DNA from: Sanderia malayensis
Taxonomy: Eukaryota > Cnidaria > Scyphozoa > Semaeostomeae > Pelagiidae
NCBI GenBank assembly: GCA_013076295.1
Contig: RQOL01000516.1
Coordinates: forward strand, 62,001-126,000
Reading direction: 5' to 3'
Length of the DNA stretch: 64,000 bases
The notes below the pieces were generated by a model. It saw only the letters and a program-made list of their open reading frames with translations, made no database searches and was not told the origin of the DNA. A program made the translations under genes and the position numbers. Below, one piece after another: positions 21,429 to 34,756 of this stretch. The first letter of the stretch is position 1; every line of letters starts with the position of its first letter.

Positions 21429-22977
21429 CCCACTTTTGGTAGCTTCCCACTTCCCACTTTTGGTGAGTTCCCACTTTTGATGATTTCCCAATTTTCCCGT
21501 CTTCCCACTTCCCACTTTTGATGACTTCCCACTTTTGATGCCATTTTTCAAACTCGTTCAATTTGTATCAAATTTTGTGGAAAGTACAATTTTGGTGTCC
21601 TAAGTTTGAACATGAAGCTGGTTTTTGAAATTTTCATGTTTTTGGGGCATACAACGGGGTATAAGGGGGCAATATGCAATTTTTCAAACTCGTTCAATTT
21701 GTATGAAATTTTGTGGAACATACAATTTTGGTATGATGACTTCCTACTTTTGTTCACTTCCCACGTTTTCCTGACTTCCCATTTTCCATTTTTGATAACT
21801 TCCCACTTCTGATGACTTCCCACTTTTTCCTGCCTTCCCACTCTTCACTTTTGATGACTTCCCACTTTTGATTTCAAACATTTTCAATTTGCATCAAATT
21901 TTGTGCAAAGTACAAATTTGGTGTGCTGAATTTCAAAAGGAAGCTGGTTTTTGTAATTTTCATGCTTTGAGGGCATACAAGGTTGAAAAAGGGGGCAATA
22001 TGCAGGTTTTCAAATTTGTTCGATTTGTATCAAATTTTGTGGAACGTACAATTTTGGTATGATGATTTCCCACTTTGTTGACTTCCCACTTTTTCTTGAC
22101 TTCCCACTTTCCAATTTTTATGACTTCCCACTTTTGCCTGACTTCCCACTTCCCACTTTTGACGATTTGCAAGGGGGCAATATGCAAGATTTCAAATTTG
22201 TTCAATTTGTATCAAATTTTGTGGAAAGTACAATTTTGGTATGATGACTTCCCACTTTGCTGACTTCCCACTTTTTCTTGACTTCCCACTTCCCAATTTT
22301 GATGACTTCCCACTTTTGCCTGACTTCCCACTTCCCATTTTTGACGAATTGCAACATTTGATGCAATTTTTCAAACTCGTTCAATTTGCATCAAATTCTG
22401 TGGAAAGTACATTTTTGGTATGATGACTTCTCACTTCTTATGACTTCCCACTTTTTCCTGACTTCCCACTTCCCACTTTTGATGACTTCCCACTTTTGAT
22501 TCCATTTTTTCAAACTCTTTCAATTTGCATCAAATTTTGTGGAAAGTACAAATTTGGTGTGCTGAATTTGAAAAGGAAGCTGGTTGTTGTAATTTTCATG
22601 CTTTGAGGGCATACAATGTTGAAAAAGGGGGCAATATGCAAGTTTTCAAACTCGTTCAATTTGTATCAAATTTTGTGGAAAGTACAATTTTGGTATGATG
22701 ACTTCCCACTTTGCTGACTTCCCACTTTTTCTTTACTTCCCACTCCCCACTTTTGACGACCTCCCACTTTTGGTGACTCCCCACTTTTAATAATATTCAC
22801 ATTTTTCATCTCGTTCAAGTTGGAAATATGCCATAGTAAATATAGTACAAACAGTACAAATATAAAAATACAATTTTGGTATGATGACTTCCCACCTTTG
22901 CTGACTTCCCACTTTTCTTGACTTCCCATTTTCCACATTTGATGACTTCCCACTTTTGGTGGTTTCCCATTCTTTGT
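21429..22977 (+). repeat. composite satellite with D module 4
   Basis: A/B array containing the A tail AAAAGGAAGCTGGTTTTTGTAATTTTC and D copy 4 (22787-22871), which ends 106 bp before C7. 21548-22660 is paralogous to about 46030-46800. Confidence 0.8.
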
Positions 22978-23172
22978 CAGATAAAGTGGGGCTCTTCGAT
23001 GTAATTATTCCGTTGAACCTCCTTTGTTTCTTTCCAAAGTTAATGCCCGTGACACTAGCTGTAGGAAGAGTGGATACGATAATTCGTGTATGCTTTATTG
23101 AGATTCTGTTCATACTGTGTGATGTCCGCTTGCCTTATCTATGGGAAGCAAATGTCACCATAATCAGATAAA
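22978..23172 (+). repeat. C module copy 7, subfamily 3
   Basis: 195 bp. It keeps only one CAGATAAAGT at the left (GTGGGGCTCTTCGATG follows) and ends in CAGATAAA. Preceded by D4. Confidence 0.8.
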
Positions 23173-24147
23173 ACCACTCTTGGTAGCTTCCCACTTCCCA
23201 CTTTTTGATGACTTCCCACTTTCCAATTTTTATGACTTCCCACTTTTGCCTGACTTCCCACTTCCCACTTTTGACGATTTGCAAGGGGGCAATATGCAAG
23301 ATTTCAAATTTGTTCAATTTGTATCAAATTTTGTGGAAAGTACAATTTTGGTATGATGACTTCCCACTTTGCTGACTTCCCACTTTTTCTTTACTTCCCA
23401 CTTCCCAATTTTGATGACTTCCCACTTTTGCCTGACTTCCCACTTCCCACTTTTAACGATTTGCCACATTTGATGCAATTTTTCAAACTCGTTCAATTTG
23501 CATCAAATTCTGTGGAAAGTACATTTTTGGTATGATGACTTCTCACTTCTTATGACTTCCCACTTTTTCCTGACTTCCCACTTCCCACTTTTGATGACTT
23601 CCCACTTTTGATTCCATTTTTTCAAACTCTTTCAATTTGCATCAAATTTTGTGGAAAGTACAAATTTGGTGTGCTGAATTTGAAAAGGAAGCTGGTTGTT
23701 GTAATTTTCATGCTTTGAGGGCATACAATGTTGAAAAAGGGGGCAATATGCAAGTTTTCAAACTCGTTCAATTTGTATCAAATTTTGTGGAAAGTACAAT
23801 TTTGGTATGATGACTTCCCACCTTTGCTGACTTCCCACTTTTTCTTGACTTCCCATTTTCCACTTTTGATGACTTCCCATATTTGATGACTTCCACTTTA
23901 CCTGACTTCCCACTCCCCACTTTTGACGACCTCCTACTTTTGGTGACTCCCCACTTTTAATAATATTCACATTTTTCATCTCGTTCAAGTTGGAAATATG
24001 CCATAGTAAATATAGTACAAACAGTACAAATATAAAAATACAATTTTGGTATGATGACTTCCCACCTTTGCTGACTTCCCACTTTTCTTGACTTCCCATT
24101 TTCCACATTTGATGACTTCCCACTTTTGGTGGTTTCCCATTCTTTGT
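23173..24147 (+). repeat. composite satellite with D module 5
   Basis: Array between two near-copies of a ~1.17-kb unit. D copy 5 at 23957-24041. The B block at about 23820-23930 replaces a shorter version in the first unit. Confidence 0.8.
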
Positions 24148-24342
24148 CAGATAAAGTGGGGCTCTTCGATGTAATTATTCCGTTGAACCTCCTTTGTTTC
24201 TTTCCAAAGTTAATGCCCGTGACACTAGCTGTAGGAAGAGTGGATACGATAATTCGTGTATGCTTTATTGAGATTCTGTTCATACTGTGTGATGTCCGCT
24301 TGCCTTATCTATGGGAAGCAAATGTCACCATAATCAGATAAA
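24148..24342 (+). repeat. C module copy 8, subfamily 3
   Basis: Same as copy 7 by eye, exactly 1170 bp downstream, with D5 at the standard 106-bp gap before it. Confidence 0.8.
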
Positions 24343-24788
24343 ACCACTCTTGGTAGCTTCCCACTTCCCACTTTTGGTGAGTTCCCACTTTTGATGATTT
24401 CCCAATTTTCCCGTCTTCCCACCTCCCATTTTTGATGAATTCTCACTTTTGATGCAATTTTTCAAACTCTTTCAATTTGCATCAAATTTTGTGGAAAGTA
24501 CAAATTCGGTGTGCTGAATTTGAAAAGGAAGCTCGTTTTTGTAATTTTCATGCTTTGAGGGCATACAAAGTTGAAAAAGGGGGACTTTTGCCTGACTTCC
24601 CACTTCCCACTTTTAACGATTTGCCACATTTGATGCAATTTTTCAAACTCTTTCATATTCCATCAAATTTTGTGGAAAGTACAAATTTGTTATGATGACT
24701 TCCAACTTTTGATCACTTCTCAATTTTTTTTGACTTTCCACTTCCCAGTTTTGACGACTTCCGAGTTTTGGTCACTTTCCTTTTTCTT
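24343..24788 (+). repeat. composite satellite between C8 and C9
   Basis: B blocks and two A heads. The right part (about 24645-24788) matches the sequence left of the foldback insertion (about 10315-10458), which helps place copy 9 as the empty-site relative. Confidence 0.8.
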
Positions 24789-25003
24789 CAGATAAAGTGG
24801 GTTTTTCTCAGATAAAGTCGGTTTTCCTCTATATAATTATTCCTTTTAAGCTTGTTTACTTCTTTTAAATTTAGCGCCTGTGACACTAGCTGTAGGAAGA
24901 GTGGATATGAGAATTCATATATGCTTTATGGAGACTCTCTTCATACTCTGTGTTGTCCGCTTGCCCTATCTATGGGGTTGGAATGTCACGATAATCAGAT
25001 AAA
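24789..25003 (+). repeat. C module copy 9, subfamily 1 (empty site of foldback element)
   Basis: Intact relative of the split copy 2. It reads GAGAATTCATATATG where copy 2 holds 2147 extra bases. Followed by D6 (25128-25212). Confidence 0.85.
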
Positions 25004-27034
25004 CTTATTTTTAGTAATTCCCCATCTTCCACCTTCGGTGACTTCCCACTATTCATAACTTTCCATATTTTCTTGATATCCCACTTTCCACTTTTGACGA
25101 CCTCCTACTTTTGGTGACTTCCCACTTTTAATAATATTCAAATTTTCCAACTCCTTCAATTTCGAAATATACAACAGTAAATATAGTACAAACAGTACAA
25201 ATACAAAAATACATTTTTGGTATGATGACTTCCCACCTTTGCTGACTTCCCACTTTTTCTTCACTTCCCAGATTCGACTTTTGATGACTTCCCACAATTG
25301 ATGACTTCCCACTGTACCTCTCTTCCCACTTCCCACTTTTGAAGACTTCCAATTTTTGATGCAAGTTTTCAATCTCATTTAATTTGCACCAAAATTTGTG
25401 GAAAATACACCTATGGTGTGGTGAATTTGAATATGACACTGGTTTTTGAAATTTGCATGTTTTCAGGGCATAAAACGGCGTAAGAGGGGGCATTATGCAA
25501 TTTTTCAAACTCGTTGAATTTGCATCAAATTTGGTGGAAAATACAATTTTGCTATGATGATTTCCCACTTTTGATAGCTTCCCATTTTTGATGCATTTTT
25601 TCAAACTCGTTCAATTTGTATCAATTTTTGTGGAAAGTACAAGTTTGGTGTTATGAAATTAAATATTGAACTTGTTTTTTGAACTCTTTATGCTTTTGGG
25701 GGAATAGGACGTTGTAGAAGGGGGAATATGCAAAAATTTCAAACTCCTTTAATTTGTATCAAACTTTGTGGAAAGTGCAAATTTGGTGTGCTGAATTTGA
25801 ACATGAAGCTAGTTTTTGAAATTTCATTGTTTTGAGGGCATCCAAGGTGGTAAATAGGGGGCAATATGCAATTTTTCAAACTCGTTCAATTTGTATCAAA
25901 TTTCGTTGAAAATAAAATTTCGGTGTTATGAAATTAAATATTTAACTTGTTTTTTGAACTCTTTATGCTTTGGGGGAATAGGACGGTGTGGAAGGGGGAA
26001 TATGCAAATTTTCAAACTCCTTCAATTTGTATCAAATTTTGTGGAAAGTACAATTTTGGTGTGCTGAATTTGAACATGAAGCTGGTTTTTGAAATTTGCA
26101 TGTTTTGAGGGCATACAAGGTTGTAAAAGGGGGCAATATGCAATTTTTCAAACTCGTTCAATTTGTATCAAATTTTGTCGAAAGTACACGTTTGGTGTGC
26201 TGAATTTGAACATGAAGCTTGTTTTTGAAATTGTCATGTTTTGAGGGCATACAAGGTTGTAAGAGGGGGCAATATGCAATTTTTCAAACTCGTTCAAATT
26301 GTATCAAATTTTGTGGAAAGTACAAATATGGTATGATGACTTTTTCTTTTGCTGACTTCCCACGTTTTCTTGACTTCCCAATTTCCAATTTTTTTAACTT
26401 CCCACTTCTGATGACTTCCCACGTTTTCCTACCTTCCCACTCGTCACTTTTGATGATTTCGCAATTTTGATGCAATTTTTCAAACTCTTTCAATTTCCAT
26501 CAAATTTGTGGAAAGTACAAATTTGGTGTGCTGAATTTCAATATGAAACTGGATTTTGAAATTTGCATGTTTTTGGGGCATACAACGGGGTATAAGGGGG
26601 CAACATGCAAATTTTCAAACTCGTTCAATTTGTATCAAGTTTAGTGGAAAGTACAACTTTGGTGTGTTGAGTTTGAACGTGAAACTGGTTTGTGAAATTT
26701 TCATGTTTTGAGGGCATACAAGGTTGTAAAAGGGGGCAATATGCAATTTTTCAAACGCGTTCAATTTGTATCAAATTTTGTGGAAAGTACAATTTTGGTA
26801 TGATGACTTCCCACTTTTGACGACTTCCCACTTTTTCCTGACTTCCCACTTCCCAATTTTGATGACTTCTTACTTTTGATGCAATTTTTCAAACTCTTTC
26901 ATATTCCATCAAATTTTGTGGAAAGTACAAATTTGTTATGATGACTTCCCACTCTTGATGACTTCTCAATTTTTTTTGACTTTCCACTTCCCAGTTTTGA
27001 CGACTTCCGAGTTTTGGTCACTTTCCTTTTTTTT
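25004..27034 (+). repeat. composite satellite with D module 6
   Basis: Paralog of 12821-14851 at offset 12183. D copy 6 at 25128-25212, then B, A units and the A+B block at 26284-26493, which is more diverged than its relatives (TCCCAATTTCCAATTTTTTTAAC). Confidence 0.85.
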
Positions 27035-27249
27035 CAGATAAAGTGGGTTTTTCTCAGATAAAGTCGGTTTTCCGCTATATAATTATTCCTTTTAAGCTTG
27101 TTTACTTCTTTTAAATTTAGCGCCTGTGACACTAGCTGTAGGAAGAGTGGATATGAGAATTCATGTATGCTTTATGGAGACTCTCTTCATACTCTGTGTT
27201 GTCCGCTTGCCCTATCTATGGGGTTGGAATGTCACGATAATCAGATAAA
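27035..27249 (+). repeat. C module copy 10, subfamily 1
   Basis: 215 bp; two left octamers, TATATAATTATTCC box, end octamer CAGATAAA. Followed by D7 (27374-27458). Confidence 0.8.
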
Positions 27250-30200
27250 CTTATTTTTAGTAATTCCCCATCTTCCACCTTCGGTGACTTCCCACTATTC
27301 ATAACTTTCCATATTTTCTTGATATCCCACTTTCCACTTTTGACGACCTCCTACTTTTGGTGACTTCCCACTTTTAGTAATATTCAAATTTTCCAACTCC
27401 TTCAATTTCGAAATATACAATAGTAAATATAGTACAAACAGTACAAATACAAAAATACATTTTTTGGTATGATTACTTCCCACCTTTGCTGACTTCCAAC
27501 TTTTTCTTCACTTCCCAGATTCGACTTTTGATGACTTCCCACTTTTGATGACTTCCCACTGTACCTCTCTTCCCACTTCCCACTTTTGAAGACTTCCAAT
27601 TTTTGATGCAAGTTTTCAATCTCATTTAATTTGCACCAAAATTTGTGGAAAATACACCTATGGTGTGGTGAATTTGAATATGACACTGGTTTTTGAAATT
27701 TGCATGTTTTCAGGGCATAAAACGGCGTAAGAGGGGGCATTATGCAATTTTTCAAACTCGTTGAATTTGCATCAAATTTGGTGCAAAATACAATTTTGCT
27801 ATGATGATTTCCCACTTTTGATAGCTTCCCATTTTTGATGCATTTTTTCAAACTCGTTCAATTTGTATCAATTTTTGTGGAAAGTACAAGTTTGGTGTTA
27901 TGAAATTAAATATTGAACTTGTTTTTTGAACTCTTTATGCTTTGGGGGAATAGGACGTTGTAGAAGGGGGAATATGCAAAAATTTCAAACTCCTTTAATT
28001 TGTATCAAATTTTGTGGAAAGTGCAAATTTGGTGTGCTGAATTTGAACATGAAGCTAGTTTTTGAAATTTTCATGTTTTGAGGGCATCCAAGGTGGTAAA
28101 AGGGGGCAGTATGCAATTTTTCAAACTCGTTCAATTTGTATCAAATTTCGTTGAAAATAATATTTCGGTGTTATGAAATTAAATATTTAACTTGTTTTTT
28201 GAACTCTTTATGCTTTGGGGGAATAGGACGGTGTAGAAGGGGGAATATGCAAATTTTCAAACTCCTTCAATTTGTATCAAATTTTGTGGAAAGTACAATT
28301 TTGGTGTGCTGAATTTGAACATGAAGCTGGTTTTTGAAATTTGCATGTTTTGAGGGCATACAAGGTTATAAACGGGGGCAATATGCAATATTTCAAACTC
28401 GTTCAATTTTCAAATTTTGTGGAAAGTACAATTTTGGTATGATGACTTTCTACTTTTGCTGACTTCCCACGTTTTCCTGACTTCCCATTTTCCATTTTTG
28501 ATAACCTCCCACTTCTGATGATTTCCCACTTTTTCCTGCCTTCCCATTCTTCACTTTTGATGACTTCCCACTTTTGATGCAATTTTTCAAACTCTTTCAA
28601 TTTGCATCAAATTTTGTGGAAGGTGCAAATTTGGTGTGCTGAATTTGAACATGAAACAGGTTTTTGAAATTGTCATGCTTTGAGGGCATAAAACGGCGCA
28701 AAAAAGGGGAATATCCAATTTTTCAGACTCTTTCAATTTGCATCAAATTTCGTTGAAAATACAATTTCGGTGTTATGAAATTAAATATTTAACTTGTTTT
28801 TTGAACTCTTTATGCTTTAGGGGATAGGACGGTGTAGAAGCGGGAATATGCAAATTTTCAAACACCTTCAATTTGAATCAAATTTTGTGGAAAGTACAAA
28901 TTTGGTGTGCTGAATTTGAACATGAAGCTGGATTTGAAATTTTCATGTTTTGAGGGCATACAAGGTTGTAAAAGGGGGCAATATGCAATTTTTCAAACTC
29001 GTTCAATTTGTATTAAATTTTGTGGAAAGTACAATTTTCGTATGATGACTTCCTACTTTTGCTGACTTTCCACGTTTTCCTGACTTCCCATTTTCAATTT
29101 TTGATAACTTCCCACTTCTGATGATTTCCTAATTTTTCCTGCCTTCCCATTCTTCACTTTTGATGACTTCCCACTTTTGATGCAATTTTTCAAACTCTTT
29201 CAATTTGCATCAAATTTTGCGGAAGGTGCAAATTTGGTGTGCTGAATTTGAACATGAAACAGGTTTTTGAAATTGTCATGCTTTGAGGGCATAAAACGGC
29301 GCAAAAAAGGGGAATATCCAATTTTTCAGACTCTTTCAATTTGCATCAAATTTCGTTGAAAATACAATTTCGGTGTTATGAAATTAAATATTTAACTTGT
29401 TTTTTTAACTCTTTATGCTTTAGGGGATAGGACGGTGTAGAAGCGGGAATATGCAAATTTTCAAACACCTTCAATTTGAATCAAATTTTGTGGAAAGTAC
29501 AAATTTGGTGTGCTGAATTTGAACATGAAGCTGGATTTGAAATTTTCATGTTTTGAGGGCATACAAGGTTGTAAAAGGGGGCAATATGCAATTTTTCAAA
29601 CTCGTTCAATTTGTATTAAATTTTGTGGAAAGTACAATTTTCGTATGATGACTTCCTACTTTTGCTGACTTTCCACGTTTTCCTGACTTCCCATTTTCAA
29701 TTTTTGATAACTTCCCACTTCTGATGATTTCCTAATTTTTCCTGCCTTCCCATTCTTCACTTTTGATGACTTCCCAACTTTTTCAAACTTCTCCAATCCG
29801 TATCAAACTTTGTGGAAAGTACACATGTGGTGTGCTGAAATCGAATATAAAGTTGGTTTCTGAAACTTTCTTGTTTTGTGGGCATAAAACGGAGTAAAAT
29901 AGGGCAATATGCATTTTTTGAAAATCGTTGAATTTGCATCAAATTTTGTGTAAAGTACAGGTTTTCTGTGCTGTATTAGAATATGAAACTTGTTTTTGAA
30001 ATTTTAATCTTTTGAGGGCATAAAACGTGCTAAATGGGGCAATATGCAATTTTTCAAGCTCGTTCAACTTGAATCAAATATTGTGGAAAGTGCATTTTCG
30101 GTGTACTGAAATTGAATATGAAACTTGTTTTTTGAAATTTTAATGTTTTGGGGAATGAGACGGGGTAGTAGAAGCGGGCAATATGCAATTTTCAAACCCG

Positions 30201-32194
30201 TTCAATTTGTATCAAATTTTGTGGAAAGTACAATTTTGGTATGATGACTTCCCACTTCTTATGACTTCCCACTTTTTCCTGACTTCCCACTTCCCACTTT
30301 TGATGACTTCCCACTTTTGAATACTTCCCACATTTTCCTGAGTTCGCACTTCCCAATATTGATGACTTCCAACTTTTGATGCAATTTTTCAAACTCGTTC
30401 AACTTGCATCAAATTTGGCGAAAAGTACAGTTTTGGTGTGCTGAATTTGAATATGAAACTTGTTTTTGAAATAGCTATATTGTGAGGGCATACAACGGGG
30501 TAAAACGAAGCAATATGCAATTTGTCAAACTCGTTCAATGTGTATCAATATTTGTGGAAAGTACAAATTTGGTATGATGACTTTTTTCTTTTGCTGACTT
30601 CCCACGTTTTCTTGACTTCCCATTTTCCATTTTTGATAACTTCCCACTTCTGATGACTTCCCACTTTTTCCTACCTTCTCACTCGTCACTTTTGATGATT
30701 TCGCAATTTTGATGCAATTTTTCAAACTCTTTCAATTTCCATCAAATTTTGTGGAAAGTACAAATTTGGTATGATGACTTTTTTCTTTTGCTGACTTCCC
30801 ACGTTTTCCTGACTTCCCATTTTCCATTTTTGATAACTTCCCACTTCTGATGATTTCCCACTTTTTCCTGCCTTCCCATTCTTCACTTTTGATGACTTCC
30901 CACTTTTGACGCAATTTTTCAAACTCTTTCAATTTGCATCAAATTTTGTGGAAGGTGCAAATTTTGTGTGCTGAATTTGAACATGAAACAGGTTTTTGAA
31001 AGTGTCTTGTTTTGAGGGCATATAACGGCCCAAAAAAAGGGAATATCCAATTTTTCAGACTCTTTCAACTTGCATCAAATTTCGTTGAAAATACAACTTC
31101 GGTATTATAAAATTAAATATTTAACTGGTTTTTTGAACTCCTTATGCTTTTGGGGGAATAGGACGGTGTAGAAGGGGGAATATGGAAATTTTCAAACTCC
31201 TTCAATTTGTATCAAATTTTGTGGAAAGTACAAATTTGGTGTGCTGAATTTGAACATGAAGCTAGTTTTTGAAATTTTCATGTTTTTAGGCCATACAAGG
31301 TTGTAAAAGGGGGCAATATGAAATTTTTCAAACCCGTTCAATGTGTATCACTAATTGTGGAAACTACAATTTTGGTATCATGACTTCCAACTTTTGCTGA
31401 CTTCCCACTTCCCAGTTTTGATGACTTCCCATTTCTAATGACTTCCCACTTTTTCCTGCCTTCCCACTCTTCCCTTTTGATGAATTGGCAATTTTGATGA
31501 ATTCGCAATTTGCATCAAGTTTAGTGGAAAGTACAATCTTGGTGTGCTAAGTTTGAACATGAAACTGGTTTTTGAAAGTTTCATGTTTTCAAACTCTTTC
31601 AATTTGCATCAATTTTTGTGGAAAGTGCAATCTTGGTGTGCTAAGTTTGAACATGAGACTGGTTTTTGAAAGTTTCATGTTTTCAAACTCTTTCAATTTG
31701 AATCAATTTTTGTGGAAAGTGCAATCTTGGTGTGCTAAGTTTGAACATGAGACTGGTTTTTGAAAGTTTCATGTTTTCAAACTCTTTCAATTTGCATGAA
31801 AATTTGTGGAAAGTACAGATTTGGTGTGCTGAATTTGAACATGAAACAGGTTTTTGAAATTGCCATGTTTTGAGGGCATAAAACGGCGCAAAAAAGGGGA
31901 ATATCCAATTTTTCAGACTCTTTCAATTTGCATCAAATTTCGTTGAAAATACAATTTCGGTGTTATTAAATTAATGATTAAACTTCTTTTTTGAACTCTT
32001 TATGCTTTGGGGGAATAAGACGGTGTAGAAGGGGGAATATGCAAATTTTCAAACCCGTTAAATGTGTATCAAATTTGGTGGAAAGTACAATTTTGTATCA
32101 TGATTTCCCACTTCTGCTCACTTCCCACTTTTTCTTGATATTTCACTTCCCACTTTTGACGACTTCCCTCTTTTGGTGACTTCCCACTTTTTGT
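27250..32194 (+). repeat. composite satellite with D module 7
   Basis: D copy 7 at 27374-27458. Paralog of 15067-17960, with a 603-bp tandem duplication (28571-29776) and lacking the 197-bp block present at 16209-16406. The ordered tail cassette is at 29800-30180. Three shortened 94-bp A units lie at about 31541-31830. Ends with the A unit that precedes subfamily 2 clusters. Confidence 0.85.
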
Positions 32195-32410
32195 CAGATA
32201 AAGTGGGTTTCTCTCAGATAAAGTCGGTTTTCCTCAATATAATTATTCCGTTAGAGCTCGTTTGTTTTTTTCCAAATTTAACGCCCGTGACAATAGCTGT
32301 AGGAAGAGTGGATATGATAATTCATGTATGCTTTACTGAGATTCTGTTCATACTTTGTGATGTCCGCTTGCCTTATCTATGGGAAGCGAATGTCGCCATA
32401 ATCATATAAA
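32195..32410 (+). repeat. C module copy 11, subfamily 2, first of pair
   Basis: First-position markers as in copy 4 (GTTAGAGCTCGTTTG, CCCGTGACAATAGCTG, GTCGCCATAATCATATAAA). The relative at 62806 belongs to a trio. Confidence 0.8.
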
Positions 32411-32539
32411 ACCACTCTTGGTAGATTCCCATTTCCCACTTTTGGTGACTTCCCACTTCTGCTGACGTCCCACTTTTTCTTGACACTCCACTTCCCACTT
32501 TTGACGACTTCCCCCTTTTGGGGACTTCCCACTTTTTCT

Positions 32540-32756
32540 CAGATAAAGTGGGTTTTTCTCAGATAAAGTTGGTTTTCCTCAATATAATTATTCCGATGGA
32601 GCTCATTTGTTTTTTTTCCAATTTTAACGCCCATGACACTAGGTGTAAGAAAAGTGGATACGATAATTCGTGTATGCTTTATTGAGATTCTGTTCATACT
32701 TTGTGATGTCCGCTTGCCTTATCTATGGGAAGCGAAAGTCACCATAATCAGATAAA
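32540..32756 (+). repeat. C module copy 12, subfamily 2, last of pair
   Basis: Last-position markers throughout (GATGGAGCTCATTTG, CCCATGACACTAGGTG, CAGATAAACCC). No hybrid middle copy lies between 11 and 12. Confidence 0.8.
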
Positions 32757-34561
32757 CCCACTTTTGGTAGCTTCCCACTTCCCACTTTTGGTGACTTCCC
32801 ACTTTTGATGACTTCCCACTTTTTCCTGTCTTCCCACTTTGCACCTTTGATGACTTCCCACTATTGATGCCATTTTTCAAACTCTTTCAATTTCCATCAA
32901 ATTCTGTGGAAAATACAATTTTGGTGTGTTGAATTTGACAAGGAAGCTCGCTTTTGTAATTTTCATGCTTTGAGGGCATACAAGGTTGAAAAAGGGGGCA
33001 ATATGCAAGTTTTCAAACTCGTTCAATTTGTATCAAATTTTGTGGAAAGTACAATTTTGGTATGATGACTTCCCACTTTGCTGACTTCCCACTTTTTCTT
33101 GACTTCCCACTTCCCAATTTTGATGACTTCCCACTTTTGCCTGACTTCCCACTTCCCATTTTTGACGATTTGCAACATTTGATGCAATTTTTCAAACTCG
33201 TTCAATTTGCATCAAATTCTGTGGAAAGTACATTTTTGGTATGATGACTTCTCACTTCTTATGACTTCCCACTTTTTCCTGACTTCCCACTTCCCACTTT
33301 TGATGACTTCCCACTTTTGATGCCATTTTTCAAACTCGTTCAATTTGCATCAAATTCTGTGGAAAGTACAATTTTGGTATGATGACATCCCACTTCTGAT
33401 GACCTCCCACTTTTCCCTGCCTTCCCACCCTTCACTTTTGATGAGTTCCCACTTTTGATTCCATTTTTTCAAACTCTTTCAATTTGCATCAAATTTTGTG
33501 GAAAGTACAAATTTGGTGTGCTGAAATTGGACATGAAACGGGTTTTTGAAGTTGTCATGTTTTCAGGGCATATAACGGGGTAAAAAAGGGGAATATCCCA
33601 TTTTTGAACCACTTTGAATTTGCATGAAACTTTGTGGAAAGTACAATTTTGGTATGATGACTTCCCACTTTTGACGATTTGCAACATTTGATGCAATTTT
33701 TCAAACTCGTTCAATTTGCATCAAATTCTGTGGAAAGGAGATTTTAGGTATGATGACTTCCCACTTCTTATGACTTCCCACTTTTTCCTCACTTCCCACT
33801 TCCCACTTTTGATGACTTCCCACTATTGAATACTTCCCACATTTTCCTTACTTCGCACTTCCCAATATTGATGACTTCCCACTTTTGTTGCAATTTTTCA
33901 ACTCTTTCAATTTGCATCAAACTTTGTGGAAAGTACAATTTTGGTATGATGACTTCCCACTTCTGATGACTTCCCACTTTTTCCTGCCTTCCCACTCTTC
34001 ACTTTTGATGACTTCCCACTTTTGATGCAATTTTTCAAACTCTTTCAATTTGCATAAATTTTTGTGCAAAGTACAAATTTGGTGTGCTGAATTTGAAAAG
34101 GAAGCTGGTTTTTGTAATTTTCATGCTTTGAGGGCATACAAGGTTGAAAAAGGGGGCAATTTGCAAGTTTTCAAACTCGTTCCATTTGTATCAAATTTTG
34201 TGGAAAGTACAATTTTGGTATGATGACTTCCCACCTTTGCTGACTTTCCACAATTTCTTGACTTCCCATTTTCCACTTTTGATGACTTCCCATATTTGAT
34301 GACTTCCCACTTTACCTGACTTCCCACTCCCCACTTTTGACGACCTCCTACTTTTGGTGACTTCCCACTTTTAGTAATATTCAAATTTTCCATCTCGTTC
34401 AAGTTGGAAATATGCCATAGTAAATATAGTACAAACAGTACAAATATAAAAATACAATTTTGGTATGATGACTTCCCACCTTTGCTGACTTCCCACTTTT
34501 TTTGACTTCCCATTTTCCACATTTGATGACTTCCCACTTTTGGTGGTTTCCCACTCTTTGT
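32757..34561 (+). repeat. composite satellite with D module 8
   Basis: A/B array, mostly the AAAAGGAAGCTCG / GTTGAAAAAGGGGGC tail variant. D copy 8 at 34371-34455, 106 bp before C13. Confidence 0.8.
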
Positions 34562-34756
34562 CAGATAAAGTGGGGCTCTTCAATGTAATTATTCCGTTGA
34601 ACCTCCTTTGTTTCTTTCCAAAGTTAATGGCCGTGACACTAGCTGTAGGAAGAGTGGATACGATAATTCGTGTATGCTTGATTGAGATTCTGTTCATACT
34701 GTGTGATGTCCGCTTGCCTTATCCATGGGAAGCGAATGTCACCATAATCAGATAAA
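34562..34756 (+). repeat. C module copy 13, subfamily 3
   Basis: 195 bp, single left octamer, preceded by D8. First member of an 840-bp tandem duplication with copy 14. Confidence 0.8.

Noticed and set aside
22250..22350. G-quadruplex potential of GGG runs on the minus strand of B blocks
   Set aside because: GGG runs are mostly separated by about 14 bases with only occasional 4-base loops, so stable structures are unlikely; too weak to report as a feature.
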